Shown here piece after piece: positions 1 to 10,636 of a stretch of 64,000 bases of DNA. The stretch lies in contig NZ_CP040396.1 in NCBI RefSeq assembly GCF_005577435.1, positions 943,501 to 1,007,500 of the forward strand, given 5' to 3'. Source of the DNA: Paenibacillus algicola. GTDB lineage: Bacteria > Bacillota > Bacilli > Paenibacillales > Paenibacillaceae. Within the stretch, counting starts at the first letter, position 1; each line of letters opens with the position of its first letter. A program made the position numbers and the translations under genes. The notes beneath the pieces were generated by a model. It did no database searches and was not told where the DNA came from. It worked only from the letters and a program-made list of their open reading frames with translations.

Positions 1-3000
1 AGGGCTATCCGGACGGCACCCTTCGGCCACGCACTCCGCTTACACGAGCAGAGCTGGTCAGTCTTCTGGAGCGGTTAGCGCCGAGGATGATGAAGCAGGG
101 AGAAACACTCACAGGTGAAACCGTGAAGGGCAATCTGCTGGTTCGAGCAGCAGGTGCGGTGATCCGCAATACTATAGTGAATGGAAACGTATTTCTCGCA
201 GCTGGTATTGGTGAGGGAGATGCGTCTTTAGAGCAAACGACGGTCAAAGGCACTCTGTTTGTCCATGGCGGCGGCAGCAATAGCATCTATCTGGCTGACT
301 CTTCCGTAGAAGAGCTGCAGTTGAATAAACAAGAGGGTCCGGTGCGAATCGTTATTTCGGGAGCCTCGGAGATTGGCCGCGTGGATGTGCAGACCCCGGC
401 GGTGATTGAGGTGGAAGAAGGAGCCTCTATCGAGGTGATCCATATTCATTCCGGTGCAGCGGGTACCACGATTACCGGAAAGGGACAGATCCGCGAAATC
501 ACAAATGAGGGGGATGAGGTTACCCTGAACGGCAAAACCTTGGGTCGCGGGAAGACAGAGCCGGTCGGGGGTGTAGCACCGCAAACACCAGGCGGCACTC
601 CGCAGACCCCTGCTGCGCCAGGCTCCGGAGGCGGCACTCCGCAGATTCCTTCCGTGCCAAATCCCGGCAGTGGAAATCCACAGCCGGAGCCGGGAGACGA
701 GAGCGACTGGACATTGGTGTGGAGTGATGAGTTCGATGGGACAGGCTCCAACCTGGATGTGAACGGAGTCAACCTGGATTTATGGGATTATCAGCTGGGA
801 ACCGGAGCCGAGTACGGTCTGGACGGCTGGGGAAATAATGAACAGCAATATTACCGGGCGGAAAACGCCAAGGTGGAGAACGGCAGCCTGATCATTGAGG
901 CGCGAAATGACGGTTACGGAGGGAAACCGTACACGTCTTCCCGACTGTACACGCAGCCGACCTTTACTAAGAAATATGGCCGATTTGAAGCGCGTATGAA
1001 GCTTCCGGTCGGTTCCGGCTTCTGGCCTGCCTTCTGGATGATGCCGGCCGACAATCGGTACGGAGGCTGGGCGGCTTCCGGAGAAATCGATATTATGGAA
1101 GCCCGAGGCCGGCTGCCGGGAGAGGTTGGCGGAACGATCCATTATGGAGAAAGCTGGCCGCTGAATCGGAGTACAGGAGCGGAATACCATTTCCCGGAGG
1201 GTACCGATATTTCGGATTTTCATACGTATGCTGTGGAATGGGAGCCTGGAGTGCTGCGCTGGTATGTCGATGGCGAGCTCTATCAGGAGCTGACCAACTG
1301 GGACAGCTGGGGCAAGAATATGCCAGCCAAATATGCGTTCCCGGCTCCATTTGATCAGGAGTTTTACCTGATCTTGAATTTGGCCGTGGGCGGCAATTAT
1401 GATGGGGGACGCAATCCGGATGCCTCTTTGCTGCCTTCGACTATGGAGGTAGATTATGTTCGTGTTTACGAGCTGACAGGCAGACCATACAACACGCCCG
1501 TAGAACCGCAGGTGCTGGCTGAGCCGCTGCCTGAAGGGGCCAAAGAAGCGGTCAATGGGAACTACGTGCATGATATGCTTTACGAGCAGCCGATCAAGGA
1601 AGTGGCTGCAGACGGGGAAGCCTTAAGCCCGGATTATTGGAATTTTGTTCATATCAGCACCTTTGGCGGCAACGGAACTGCGGCTGTAGAATTGCTGGAC
1701 GGCATTCCATTTGCCAAGCTGGGCATCACAGCTGCCGGTAATGCTGCGCATGCGGTGCAGCTTATACAGCATGTTTCACTGGGTAAAGGAAGATGGTATA
1801 AATTAAGCTTTGATGCCAAGGCCGGGGCAGATCGGACGATGGCAGTGAAGCTGGGAGGAGGCGCTGATCGAGGCTGGGGCGCTTATTCCAGAACGCTTGA
1901 AGCCCAGCTGAGTCCCGAGCTTCAGCGCTACGAGCTGGTTTTCCAGATGGAGAAAGAAACGGATCTGAATGCCAGACTTGAATTTAATGCGGGCTTGAAT
2001 ATGTCCTCCGTATGGATCGGCAACGTCAAGCTGGAGGAAAGTAACGCTCCAGCCCTATACCCGGATGAGCCGAAGCCGCCTGTAAATGATAATTACATTT
2101 ATAACGGAACCTTCGATCTGGGCCGGATCGATCGGATGACATTCTGGCACTTGATGACTGACGGAGCCGCGGCGACAGCAGCTGTTGATCCAGCAGCCCG
2201 GGAGCTGAAGGCTGCGATTACAGACGGGGGAGCTTCGGAGACGGCGGTCAAGCTGGTACAGCCGGGCGTCCGTCTGGTTGGCGGCAGCTCGTATAAGCTC
2301 AGCTTCGACGCAAGAGCAGATCAGGAACGGACGATTCAAGCAGCTCTTTGGAACAAAGAGGGTACAGTGATTTATGCAGCTCCTCAGGCCATAGAGCTAA
2401 CGGAGCAGATGGAGATCAAGACCGTCACTTTCGAAATGCAGGCGCCTTCCGATGAAGAGGGGCAGCTGGTGTTCTTGCTGGGCGGACGTGCCGGAGATGT
2501 ATATCTGGACAATGTGAGCTTGACGCGTGAGGGAAATTCTGCGAATGAGCTCTCACTGGATGAGCAGTTTCCGTTGAAGAACGGCAGCTTCTCGCGGGGC
2601 ACAGCCAATTGGAGCGAGCATGTACAAGGCCGGTGGGATGGATGGGATCAGCAAACCCGGTACTCGGTCGAGGACGGTGAGCTGAAATTTCACATTTCCA
2701 GCGCCGGCAATCAGCCATGGGATGTTATGCTGATGCAGACGGATTTCCCTCTGCGTAGTGGCAGCACGTATGTTGTTTCCATGGATGCCAGATCCACGAT
2801 GGACCGTCCGGTGGAGCTGGTGATTGAAACAGGTCAACAGCGGTATCTTGAAGAAACCGTTCAGCTGACAGACAGCATGCAGCATTTCAGCTTTGAGCTG
2901 CCTGTAAACGACGATCTCGAAGTCTCGTTCAGGCTGCTTATGGGCAAGCTCGCTGGACTGCAGTCCGGCTCGCATGATATCTATGTAGACAATATTCGTG

Positions 3001-3515
3001 TAGAGCAGAAGGGTGCGCGGGATCAGGCTTTTCTCGCTGTCAACGGTGATTTCTCAGACGGCCTTACCGGCTGGGGCACGCACTTGCAGGGACAATATGA
3101 CGGACCCTCCTCCGCTTCCTTCCAGGAAGATGCGGGAGAGGCTCGTGTCAGTATCAATCATGCGGGAATAAATCCATGGGATATTATCTTGATGCAGACC
3201 AACAAGTCTTTGAAGCAGGGTCAAACGTATCTGGTTTCCTTTAAGGCCAGATCGACAAGTCCAAGAGCGATTGAAGCTGTCATTGATAATCACGAGTATA
3301 CCCGGTTTCTGAACGAAACGATTGATTTGACTTCAGAGATGCAGATCTTCAGCTTTGAAGTGACACTTGAGAGTGATCAGAACGCCGGGCTCAAGTTCCT
3401 CATGGGTGCAGCGCCAGGTATAGGCGCAGATCGTCATGATATTTATATCGATGATGTGCAAATGGAGCTGAAGGGGGCACGCGAAGCCATCAGCGGGGCT
3501 ACTGTAGCACCTTAA
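1..3515 (+). CDS. SLH-anchored GH16 laminarinase (endo-beta-1,3-glucanase), 5' partial
   Basis: The reading frame is open from base 3, so the start lies outside the window; the ATG at 87 is internal. The first visible residues (GYPDGTLRPRTPLTRAELV) are the end of an S-layer homology repeat, which anchors proteins to the cell wall. A beta-rich segment resembling CBM54 follows (about 87-540), then a Pro/Gly-rich linker (555-710), a GH16 catalytic domain (about 715-1500) with the motif GEIDIMEARG near 1080-1110, and four carbohydrate-binding modules resembling CBM4/9 (about 1545-2035, 2085-2500, 2565-3010, 3030-3460). This order, SLH-CBM54-GH16-CBM4 x4, matches Clostridium thermocellum Lic16A. 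Expected role is surface hydrolysis of beta-1,3-glucans such as laminarin. The exact linkage preference is inferred. A strong terminator follows. Confidence 0.9.
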   Translation, partial: GYPDGTLRPRTPLTRAELVSLLERLAPRMMKQGETLTGETVKGNLLVRAAGAVIRNTIVNGNVFLAAGIGEGDASLEQTTVKGTLFVHGGGSNSIYLADSSVEELQLNKQEGPVRIVISGASEIGRVDVQTPAVIEVEEGASIEVIHIHSGAAGTTITGKGQIREITNEGDEVTLNGKTLGRGKTEPVGGVAPQTPGGTPQTPAAPGSGGGTPQIPSVPNPGSGNPQPEPGDESDWTLVWSDEFDGTGSNLDVNGVNLDLWDYQLGTGAEYGLDGWGNNEQQYYRAENAKVENGSLIIEARNDGYGGKPYTSSRLYTQPTFTKKYGRFEARMKLPVGSGFWPAFWMMPADNRYGGWAASGEIDIMEARGRLPGEVGGTIHYGESWPLNRSTGAEYHFPEGTDISDFHTYAVEWEPGVLRWYVDGELYQELTNWDSWGKNMPAKYAFPAPFDQEFYLILNLAVGGNYDGGRNPDASLLPSTMEVDYVRVYELTGRPYNTPVEPQVLAEPLPEGAKEAVNGNYVHDMLYEQPIKEVAADGEALSPDYWNFVHISTFGGNGTAAVELLDGIPFAKLGITAAGNAAHAVQLIQHVSLGKGRWYKLSFDAKAGADRTMAVKLGGGADRGWGAYSRTLEAQLSPELQRYELVFQMEKETDLNARLEFNAGLNMSSVWIGNVKLEESNAPALYPDEPKPPVNDNYIYNGTFDLGRIDRMTFWHLMTDGAAATAAVDPAARELKAAITDGGASETAVKLVQPGVRLVGGSSYKLSFDARADQERTIQAALWNKEGTVIYAAPQAIELTEQMEIKTVTFEMQAPSDEEGQLVFLLGGRAGDVYLDNVSLTREGNSANELSLDEQFPLKNGSFSRGTANWSEHVQGRWDGWDQQTRYSVEDGELKFHISSAGNQPWDVMLMQTDFPLRSGSTYVVSMDARSTMDRPVELVIETGQQRYLEETVQLTDSMQHFSFELPVNDDLEVSFRLLMGKLAGLQSGSHDIYVDNIRVEQKGARDQAFLAVNGDFSDGLTGWGTHLQGQYDGPSSASFQEDAGEARVSINHAGINPWDIILMQTNKSLKQGQTYLVSFKARSTSPRAIEAVIDNHEYTRFLNETIDLTSEMQIFSFEVTLESDQNAGLKFLMGAAPGIGADRHDIYIDDVQMELKGAREAISGATVAP

Positions 3516-3544
3516 CAGCCGTATATTCGCTGAAATTTAAAAAA

Positions 3545-3612
3545 GGCAGCAGCCAGACCGCCGGGCCAGGGGATATAAACCTGGCCTGACGGTCTCTGCT
3601 GTCCTTTTTTTG
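3545..3612 (+). terminator. Rho-independent terminator after the laminarinase gene
   Basis: A long imperfect stem pairs CAGCAGCCAGACCGCCGGGCCAGG with its downstream complement near 3580-3602, around a short A/T-rich loop. It ends in a run of T at 3604-3610. It separates the GH16 gene from the phosphorylase gene. Confidence 0.85.
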
Positions 3613-3728
3613 TTTTATGTGCCATTACCCAACAAAGTGGCACAAATGTAAAGATATTGGGCTACCTTAAAGTGGATCTGAAAAGAATAATGGAGAGGAG
3701 ACCAATTTGCCGTTACAGGAGGATGAAT

Positions 3729-6700
3729 ATGGACACTGTAAAATATGAATATGATGACCGCGGCCGCTTTGTTGTGGAGCAGTACAACAGGGCCGAACCG
3801 TTCTCCAGCTTTCTGCCTGGCATGGCCGGCAAGACCGGGATTCCGCTATGGCTGTTTTATGTGAATCGGGGACAAGGGGTGGCCAGCTTCGGCATTGAGG
3901 ATAAGAATAGTGCCATAATGGAGTTTTTTCCTGCCAACAAAGCCTATCAACTTGTACCTCAACAGGGTTTCCGTACCTTTATCAAATACAGGACTGCACA
4001 AGGAGAGGGCTTTCTTGAGCCGTTTGCTATAGAAGAAGCAGGAAGAGACCGCACCGAGCGCATGTTGATTTCTCCGAATATGCTTGAACTGGAGGGAAGC
4101 TATCAATCTGAAGGCTTCACGGTAAAGGTAAGTTACTTTACTATGCCTGGGGAGAGCTTTGCAGCGCTTGTGCGGGACGTTTCGATTACGAACATTTCAG
4201 GACAAACGATGGACCTAGAGGTGCTTGATGGTATGCCTGCCGTCATTCCATACGGGATGAATCATTCGGCTTACAAAGAGCTCGGTTACACACTAAGGAG
4301 CTGGATGGATGTCCAGCATCTGGAGTTAGGCATTCCCCTGTACAGCCTGCGCGGCAGCATTGCTGATACGGCTGAGGTCAATGCGATCAGCGGAGGACAT
4401 TTTTATTTAGGTTCTGCGTCCCATTCCCGGCTCAGACCGTGCAAACCGGGCCGTCCTATTGTCGATATGGATCTGATCTTTGAGCAAAATACGAGCTTGA
4501 CACGCCCTGACGGCTTTCTGAACAGGGGCCTGGAAGCGTTACAGTCTGCTCCGCAGGTTACAACGAATAAGGTGCCTGGTGCGTTCACGGGAGCAATCCA
4601 AACGCTACAGCACGGTGAAAGCCTACAGATCATATCGATGACCGGGCATGTTAAGGATATTGGCCGTATTCATGCAAGAGCGGAGGAGTTTGTAAGTCCT
4701 GTCTATATAGAGCGCAAGAAACAGGAGGCGTCCGAGGTGGTGTCGCAGTACACTCAGGATGTGGAAACCCGGACTGCCCTGCCCCAATTTGATGAATATA
4801 TTAAACAGAGCTATACGGACAATTTTTTGCGGGGCGGCTATCCGCTTATTCTAGACAATGGGACGGAGGAAGGAGCAGTCTATCATATTTTCTCCCGCAA
4901 GCATGGTGATCTGGAGCGGGATTATAATTTTTTCAAGCTGCTTCCGACCTTTTATTCTCAAGGTAACGGAAATTACCGGGATGCGAACCAGAACCGCCGC
5001 TGCGATATTTTCATCCATCCCCAGGTTCATGACTTCAACATCCGCATGTTTCTCAGCTTGATTCAGCCTGATGGCTATAACCCGTTGGTCGTTAAAGGCT
5101 GCTCTTTCAGACTGAAGGATACAGCGGGGCTGCTTGAGCATGTGGAGGAAGAACATCGGGAAACGATGAGCCGCTTTTTTGACAAGCCCTATCATCCGGG
5201 AGAACTGCTGAATCATATGATGGACAAACACATCGCTCTGGTCATCACGCCAGAGGAATTTATGCAGGAAGCACTTCGTCGTTCGGAGCAGAGCTTTGAA
5301 GCTGAGTTCGGGGAAGGCTACTGGATCGATCACTGGACGTATAACATGGATCTGGTCGAAAGCTACCTGACGATCTATCCTGACCGGCAAGAGGATTTGC
5401 TATACGGCAGCAAGTCCTATACCTACTTTGACAGCCCTGCTTTCGTAGCTCCGCGCAGCCGGAAATATGTACTGACGCAAGAAGGCGGGGTACGTCAATA
5501 TGGGGCCATTGAGGAGAATGAGGACAAGGAACGCCGTCTCAGCCATGCATCCGGCGGACATTGGGTCACCTCTGCTAACGGTGGGGGAGAGGTCTATCGC
5601 TCCACACTGTTTGAGAAGCTGCTTATTCTAGCTGCTGTCAAGTTTGCGACACTGGATCCCGAGGGACTGGGTGTTGAAATGGAGGCAGGTAAGCCGGGCT
5701 GGAATGATTCCATGAACGGACTGCCCGGGCTATTTGCGTCCGGCTTCGGGGAGACCTGCGAGCTGAAACGGCTAATGGAAGCACTGGAGCAATGGAACAC
5801 CCAAGAAATCTCCATCCCTGCAGAGGCTGCCGAGCTTATGGACACGATTGCAGTTGAACTGGAACATTACGAGACCTCTGAGGAAGCAAGCAGAAATATG
5901 CTGTATTGGGATCATGTTTCATCTGCCCGCGAGTTGTATCGCAGCCGTGTTGCAGAGGGCTTTGAGGGGTCAGAGACAAAGCTGTCACCTGAGCGAATTG
6001 GACAGCTCCTCAAGCGCTGCTTAAGCAAGCTTGAAGATGCTATGCAAAGAGCTCTTGCCATAGGCAATGGTATTTATCCAACGTACTTTTGCTACGAAGC
6101 AGAGTCCTATACCCTTCTTGAAGACGAAGAAGGAAAAGCGCAGTATGACGCGAAGGGCAGACCACTTGTCAAGGTTGAGCAGTTCCGCCGGGTGGATGTT
6201 CCGCGCTTCCTGGAAGGGCCTGTGCGTGCATTCAAGGTGCTGAAGAAGGATGAGGAGCGCAAACAGCTATACAAGGCAATCCGAAGCAGTGGTATTTATG
6301 ACCGCAAATTGAAGATGTACAAGGTGAACGAATCGCTGGCAGGACAGCCGCTGGAGCTGGGACGTTCAACCATATTTACACCGGGCTGGCTGGAGAATGA
6401 ATCCATATTCATGCACATGTCATACAAGTATCTGCTGGAGCTGTTAAAAGGAGGACTGTATAAAGAGTTCTTTGAGGATATGAAGCATTCAATGCCTCCG
6501 TTTTTTGATCCTGCAGTATACGGCCGCAGTATTCTGGAAAATTCCTCGTTTATTGCAAGTAGTGCCAATCCGGACGAAACCCTGCATGGCAGGGGATTTG
6601 TGGCGCGGCTTAGCGGCTCTACGGCAGAATTTCTGAACATGTGGTTTGTGATGATGGCCGGCGAACAGCCGTTTCAAGTGAAGGATGAGGGTTTAACACT

Positions 6701-6959
6701 GCGCCTGCTTCCCAAACTTCCCGGTTGGTTGTTTGACGAGTCGGGTGAGGTCAGCTTCCGTTTTCTTGGTGCTTGTGAGGTGACCTACTGCAATTCGCAG
6801 CGACAAGACACGTTTGCTCTTAACAGCAGCAGTATTCGGTATGTGCTGACGCTGCAAGACGGCAGCAAGGTGGAGACTTCTGGTGTTATTTCCGAGCCTT
6901 ATGCGAGTCTTGTTCGTTCAGGGAAGGTTGCTGCCATACGAGTTCAGCTGTTCAGCTGA
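3729..6959 (+). CDS. Probable GH161 beta-1,3-oligoglucan phosphorylase
   Basis: A large cytoplasmic protein (1076 aa, no signal peptide) related to the GH94/GH149/GH161 phosphorylases, which cleave beta-glucosidic bonds with phosphate to release glucose-1-phosphate. GH161 is the best fit: the length is right, and its position beside a GH16 laminarinase matches the characterised Paenibacillus polymyxa locus as I recall it. An N-terminal beta-sandwich (about 1-300) precedes an alpha/alpha-barrel-like domain; the segment SQGNGNYRDANQNRR near residue 420 resembles the conserved core of these enzymes. The start at 3729 is chosen because AGGAGG (3717-3722) sits six bases upstream; an earlier in-frame TTG at 3657 has no ribosome binding site. 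GH94 or GH149 remain possible. Confidence 0.75.
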   Translation: MDTVKYEYDDRGRFVVEQYNRAEPFSSFLPGMAGKTGIPLWLFYVNRGQGVASFGIEDKNSAIMEFFPANKAYQLVPQQGFRTFIKYRTAQGEGFLEPFAIEEAGRDRTERMLISPNMLELEGSYQSEGFTVKVSYFTMPGESFAALVRDVSITNISGQTMDLEVLDGMPAVIPYGMNHSAYKELGYTLRSWMDVQHLELGIPLYSLRGSIADTAEVNAISGGHFYLGSASHSRLRPCKPGRPIVDMDLIFEQNTSLTRPDGFLNRGLEALQSAPQVTTNKVPGAFTGAIQTLQHGESLQIISMTGHVKDIGRIHARAEEFVSPVYIERKKQEASEVVSQYTQDVETRTALPQFDEYIKQSYTDNFLRGGYPLILDNGTEEGAVYHIFSRKHGDLERDYNFFKLLPTFYSQGNGNYRDANQNRRCDIFIHPQVHDFNIRMFLSLIQPDGYNPLVVKGCSFRLKDTAGLLEHVEEEHRETMSRFFDKPYHPGELLNHMMDKHIALVITPEEFMQEALRRSEQSFEAEFGEGYWIDHWTYNMDLVESYLTIYPDRQEDLLYGSKSYTYFDSPAFVAPRSRKYVLTQEGGVRQYGAIEENEDKERRLSHASGGHWVTSANGGGEVYRSTLFEKLLILAAVKFATLDPEGLGVEMEAGKPGWNDSMNGLPGLFASGFGETCELKRLMEALEQWNTQEISIPAEAAELMDTIAVELEHYETSEEASRNMLYWDHVSSARELYRSRVAEGFEGSETKLSPERIGQLLKRCLSKLEDAMQRALAIGNGIYPTYFCYEAESYTLLEDEEGKAQYDAKGRPLVKVEQFRRVDVPRFLEGPVRAFKVLKKDEERKQLYKAIRSSGIYDRKLKMYKVNESLAGQPLELGRSTIFTPGWLENESIFMHMSYKYLLELLKGGLYKEFFEDMKHSMPPFFDPAVYGRSILENSSFIASSANPDETLHGRGFVARLSGSTAEFLNMWFVMMAGEQPFQVKDEGLTLRLLPKLPGWLFDESGEVSFRFLGACEVTYCNSQRQDTFALNSSSIRYVLTLQDGSKVETSGVISEPYASLVRSGKVAAIRVQLFS

Positions 6960-6978
6960 TGCTTATGTAAAAGATAAT

Positions 6979-7024
6979 GAACCCGCCCGCCACAGCTGAA
7001 TGCTGCAGCGAGCGGGTTCTCTGT
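6979..7024. terminator. Bidirectional terminator between convergent genes
   Basis: The arms GAACCCGC and GCGGGTTC flank a 25-30 base loop region and end in a T-rich tract on the plus strand. It lies between two genes that converge and could serve both. Confidence 0.65.
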
Positions 7025-7026
7025 TT

Positions 7027-8652
7027 TCAAGCCAGCTTGTCCCTATATTCCTGCGGGGTTAGGCCGAATTTATCCTTGAACAATTTGATGAAGTAGCTGG
7101 TCTTCATATAGCCCAGTCCCTCCGCGATCTCGTACACCTTCTCGTTCGTGTTCCGCAGCTTGTAGGTGGCCTGCTCCATCTTCAGGCGGAATAAATAATC
7201 GCTGATGCCTTCACCGGTTTCCAGCTTGTAGACCTTCGAGAGATAGGAGGGATTCAAGAACACATGCGCTGCGATGGATTGCAGGGACGCCTCGCTAAGA
7301 TGATGGTACACATAGTCCTGAACCTGTCGAACAAGACTGGACCGTGAATCCTTGGTTTCAGCGTCCATGCTCTGCTTGTAAACCTGCAAAATGCTCATGG
7401 ACCAATCGCGCAGCTGCTGGATGGTATGGAACTGAGGGCCATTCACCAGCTTCTTGTATTCCTCCCCGAGCAGCTCCTGAATCCAGCGCTTGCTCTTATG
7501 AATGGAGTAGCTGAATGCACTGACAATCATGAAATAGGTCTCCAGAATATGCTCATGAGAGTGGCTCCATTTTTGCTCCAATTCATTAAATATAGCATCC
7601 ATCTTCTCATCCAGGGCTTCCCATTGACCGGCCTCAATGAGGTGGACCAGCATCGGGGGATCATATAAATGCGTCAAGGAATTCACGGACCTTGCTTCCG
7701 GCTCCGGCTGCTCGGCAAGGGTCAGCAGCAGCTCCCGATCGCTGCCGATATGCTGGCGGAACTGGATCACGGACTCATCATAGAGCTTCTTCACTTGCTG
7801 TGGGAATGGACCCCATCTGCTGAGCAGGACCGAGATCGTCCCCTTCAGAAATTGCTTGACGCTGTGCTGCAGCCGGGACGCTTTGTTCTCGGCTTTATCC
7901 TTCCAATCCAATTCGGTGCTTCCAGCACCCGGCTTAGGCTGAATCAGGAAGATGAGATAGCCATGCTTATCCTTGATCTGCCAAATGTGAAACGTGTCGA
8001 CAAACAGCTCCTCCGCCATATTAAAGATGGCATACTCCATCAGAGGAACATCATTCCCCCGATAGCGGTCAAAATAATCCTCCAGCCGGATCAGCATCAG
8101 GCTGTACGGCACCTCTTGCCGCAGAGGCAGCTCTAATAGCTCCAGCCGCTCATCCAGCTCCTCAAATGAAACGCGTCTGCCCTCAAGCAATTCCATGAGC
8201 AGATGATTGCGAAGGGCGGGCTGGTTAAGCTTAATGGACTGCATTGCATTCTGGTATGAAGCGATGGACTTCCACTCGTCCTCAATGCTCTTGAGGGCTT
8301 TCGTCACAGCACCCAGCACTTCCTCGTCTTCACAGGGCTTGAGTAAATAATCGGTCACCTGGTTTTGAAGCGCGCGCTTGGCATAATCAAAATCATCATA
8401 TCCGGTGAGAAGGATACAGCGGATTTTTTCCCATGAAGCTCTGACCTGCTCGATCAGATCGAGCCCGGAGTCTCCGGGCATGCGAATATCTGTGATCATA
8501 ACACTGATCGGGTGGACGGTGATAATCTCCAGAGCCTCCCGAGCCGAGTAGGCTTTATGAACTTTTACAATGTCGAGCTGTTCCCAGGGTATCATTTCCG
8601 CGAGGTCATCTACCAGGTCGGGCTGGTCATCGACAATAAGAAGCTGATGCAT
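7027..8652 (-). CDS. YesN-type response regulator with AraC output domain
   Basis: A 541-residue transcription factor. The N-terminal receiver domain has the acidic pocket DD at residues 8-9 and the phospho-acceptor D55 in MITDIRMP. A long central region (about 130-420) has no assigned function. The C-terminal AraC/XylS DNA-binding domain (about 440-541) carries two helix-turn-helix units and ends in the usual FGLTPQEYRDKL block. It follows the sensor kinase gene on the same strand with a 79-base gap and is probably co-transcribed. By analogy with YesMN systems it should activate the adjacent ABC importer, and possibly the glucan enzymes, in response to extracellular oligosaccharides. Confidence 0.92.
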   Translation of the reverse strand: MHQLLIVDDQPDLVDDLAEMIPWEQLDIVKVHKAYSAREALEIITVHPISVMITDIRMPGDSGLDLIEQVRASWEKIRCILLTGYDDFDYAKRALQNQVTDYLLKPCEDEEVLGAVTKALKSIEDEWKSIASYQNAMQSIKLNQPALRNHLLMELLEGRRVSFEELDERLELLELPLRQEVPYSLMLIRLEDYFDRYRGNDVPLMEYAIFNMAEELFVDTFHIWQIKDKHGYLIFLIQPKPGAGSTELDWKDKAENKASRLQHSVKQFLKGTISVLLSRWGPFPQQVKKLYDESVIQFRQHIGSDRELLLTLAEQPEPEARSVNSLTHLYDPPMLVHLIEAGQWEALDEKMDAIFNELEQKWSHSHEHILETYFMIVSAFSYSIHKSKRWIQELLGEEYKKLVNGPQFHTIQQLRDWSMSILQVYKQSMDAETKDSRSSLVRQVQDYVYHHLSEASLQSIAAHVFLNPSYLSKVYKLETGEGISDYLFRLKMEQATYKLRNTNEKVYEIAEGLGYMKTSYFIKLFKDKFGLTPQEYRDKLA

Positions 8653-8731
8653 CTGTCACACTCCAATTCTTGTAAGCTTTGCTGCTGTGCAGCCGATTGA
8701 AATCAAGGGAGACCGCTAAAGCAGGCGACTC

Positions 8732-10468
8732 TTATTCGCCGGGCTCTATCGGCCATTGGATCCTCACCTTCATCCCGCCATGCTTCCCGGGAGCAAAATT
8801 CAGCGACGCCTCATTCCCGAATTGCAGGAAGATGCGCTGGTGTATGTTCCACAAGGCCGTGCCGGTTTCCGTCGTCGGAGGCAGCGTAATGCGATGCTGC
8901 AATTCTTGAATCTGATCCAGGGTCATGCCCATGCCGTTATCCTCAATGGTAATGCAGTTCAGTCCGTCCGCCTGCTCCCCGCTGATCGTTACGATGCCGT
9001 CCATAGCAGATTTCTCAATCCCATGGATGACAGCGTTCTCAACGAGTGGCTGCAGCAGCAGCCTTGGCACCTCAAGTCTCAGCATGCTGTCCGGCACGTC
9101 AATCTCGTACGACAAATGCTGGATATGCATTTTCTGAATTTCGAGATAGCTCTCAATGAGGTTTAATTCCTCGCTCAGCGCGGCGCTCGATTTCTCGCTC
9201 CTTGTGGTGTACCGGTAATATTTACTGAGGTGCATAGCCATATCCATAACCTGCTGCTTCTTGCCCAGCCGAGCCAGACTGCGAATCAATGCAAAGCAAT
9301 TGTACAAAAAATGCGGATTGATCTGCGACTGAAGCTGCTTCAGATTTGCCTCCCGCGTGCTGATCTGCTCTGCATACACCTTGTGAATCAACCGGTCAAT
9401 GTCGGATGCCATATCGTTAAAGCGCTCAAACAGATACGAGAATTCGTTGTTCGGATTTACCGTGATCCGGGTGGAATACTCGCCGTCCCGCAGCCGCTGT
9501 ACATTTCGGATGAGCAGCCATATCGGACGCTGTACGTTCCGGTACAGCAGATACGCAGCGACAGTGCTTAAGATCAAGAGCAGGCCGATCGATCCATAAA
9601 AAAGATTACGCGATTTCACAATAGGCTCCAGAATGGCCTCCAGCGGATAATAATCGACCAGATATCCGTTCAGGGACTCGATCCGGACGGTACTTACCAG
9701 ATACTGTTCACCTGCAAGCTCCATCACCGTACTGTCCTGACCCCTAAGAGGCTCAGCGGCGATCCGGCGGCTCAATTCCTCCATCTTGTCCAGATCGGCG
9801 GTGCTGTTCGTAATCATCTGGTCCGAGGGCAGGAGCATAAAGGGATCTCCCTGGCCCCCCAGCTTAAAGCGGTCCAGATCCTTGGCCAGCAGATCCTGCG
9901 GAAATGAAACCTCCACGACAAGCCCGGCCTGTTCAATGCGGTCTCGCATGCTCTCCGGCTTGACGACATGGCGGACATACCGATACTCCATGCGCCCGCC
10001 GACGTTCATTTCTTTGAACTGCCAGGTTGGCGATGCAATGCGTTTCAGCTCCTCCAGATCAAAGGCCGCGCGCGGATTCGTAGAGACGATATCCTGCTGC
10101 TGCGGAGCAATGACGCTGTATTGTGTATCCCACCGTTCCGCAACATTTAACAGGCGGAGGCGCTCCAGCATCCGGGATTTCTCAGAATTGCGCTCATAGG
10201 CCGTCCGGATGGAGGGCAGCTGCTGCAGCTCTTGAATGTGGATATCCTCACTAAGAAGAAAAGCAAGGGTGGATAAATTGTCGACGCTGTTGTCGAATTC
10301 GGTAGCAAGGAAGCGCAGATCCTTCTGCTTCATAGCCCGGATTTCACTGCTTACGACCGAGACACTGACCCGGTTGGACAGGCTGTACAGCACCAGGATC
10401 GGGATCAGCAGCAGCACGAGCACGATAATCATCTTGGTTAATGTATTGGTTTTGATCGGTAACAACAT
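8732..10468 (-). CDS. YesM-type sensor histidine kinase
   Basis: A membrane sensor kinase of about 579 residues. Transmembrane helices near residues 12-32 and 290-312 bracket an extracytoplasmic sensing domain. A HAMP segment follows, then the His_kinase domain with QINPHFLYNC carrying the phospho-acceptor histidine, and a HATPase_c domain with the N box (ENAVIHGIEKS) and G box (IEDNGMGM). The ATG at 10468 is preferred over a GTG one codon upstream because AAGGAAGGGAAG lies just before it. It pairs with the response regulator downstream and is divergent from the importer operon, so the 165-base region between them is the likely control site. Confidence 0.93.
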   Translation of the reverse strand: MLLPIKTNTLTKMIIVLVLLLIPILVLYSLSNRVSVSVVSSEIRAMKQKDLRFLATEFDNSVDNLSTLAFLLSEDIHIQELQQLPSIRTAYERNSEKSRMLERLRLLNVAERWDTQYSVIAPQQQDIVSTNPRAAFDLEELKRIASPTWQFKEMNVGGRMEYRYVRHVVKPESMRDRIEQAGLVVEVSFPQDLLAKDLDRFKLGGQGDPFMLLPSDQMITNSTADLDKMEELSRRIAAEPLRGQDSTVMELAGEQYLVSTVRIESLNGYLVDYYPLEAILEPIVKSRNLFYGSIGLLLILSTVAAYLLYRNVQRPIWLLIRNVQRLRDGEYSTRITVNPNNEFSYLFERFNDMASDIDRLIHKVYAEQISTREANLKQLQSQINPHFLYNCFALIRSLARLGKKQQVMDMAMHLSKYYRYTTRSEKSSAALSEELNLIESYLEIQKMHIQHLSYEIDVPDSMLRLEVPRLLLQPLVENAVIHGIEKSAMDGIVTISGEQADGLNCITIEDNGMGMTLDQIQELQHRITLPPTTETGTALWNIHQRIFLQFGNEASLNFAPGKHGGMKVRIQWPIEPGE

Positions 10469-10636
10469 CACTTCTTCCCTTCCTTGGTGAACGGCGCCGG
10501 CTCAGAATAGTCAACAGAATGGCATCGTTCCAAAAATCGTGGTCTATAAGCATGGGAGCGCTGTTGATACAATTATTAATACAGAAACCGTTGAAAATCA
10601 ATCCATGTCAACAATTAAGTAGAGGAGCGAAGCAGG
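10469..10636. promoter_or_regulatory. Divergent control region between sensor kinase and importer operon
   Basis: Intergenic region of about 165 bases between the leftward kinase gene and the rightward permease gene. It must hold promoters for both directions and probably the AraC-type regulator's site. I could not assign convincing -35/-10 pairs. The rightward gene has GAGGAG upstream of its ATG. Confidence 0.4.
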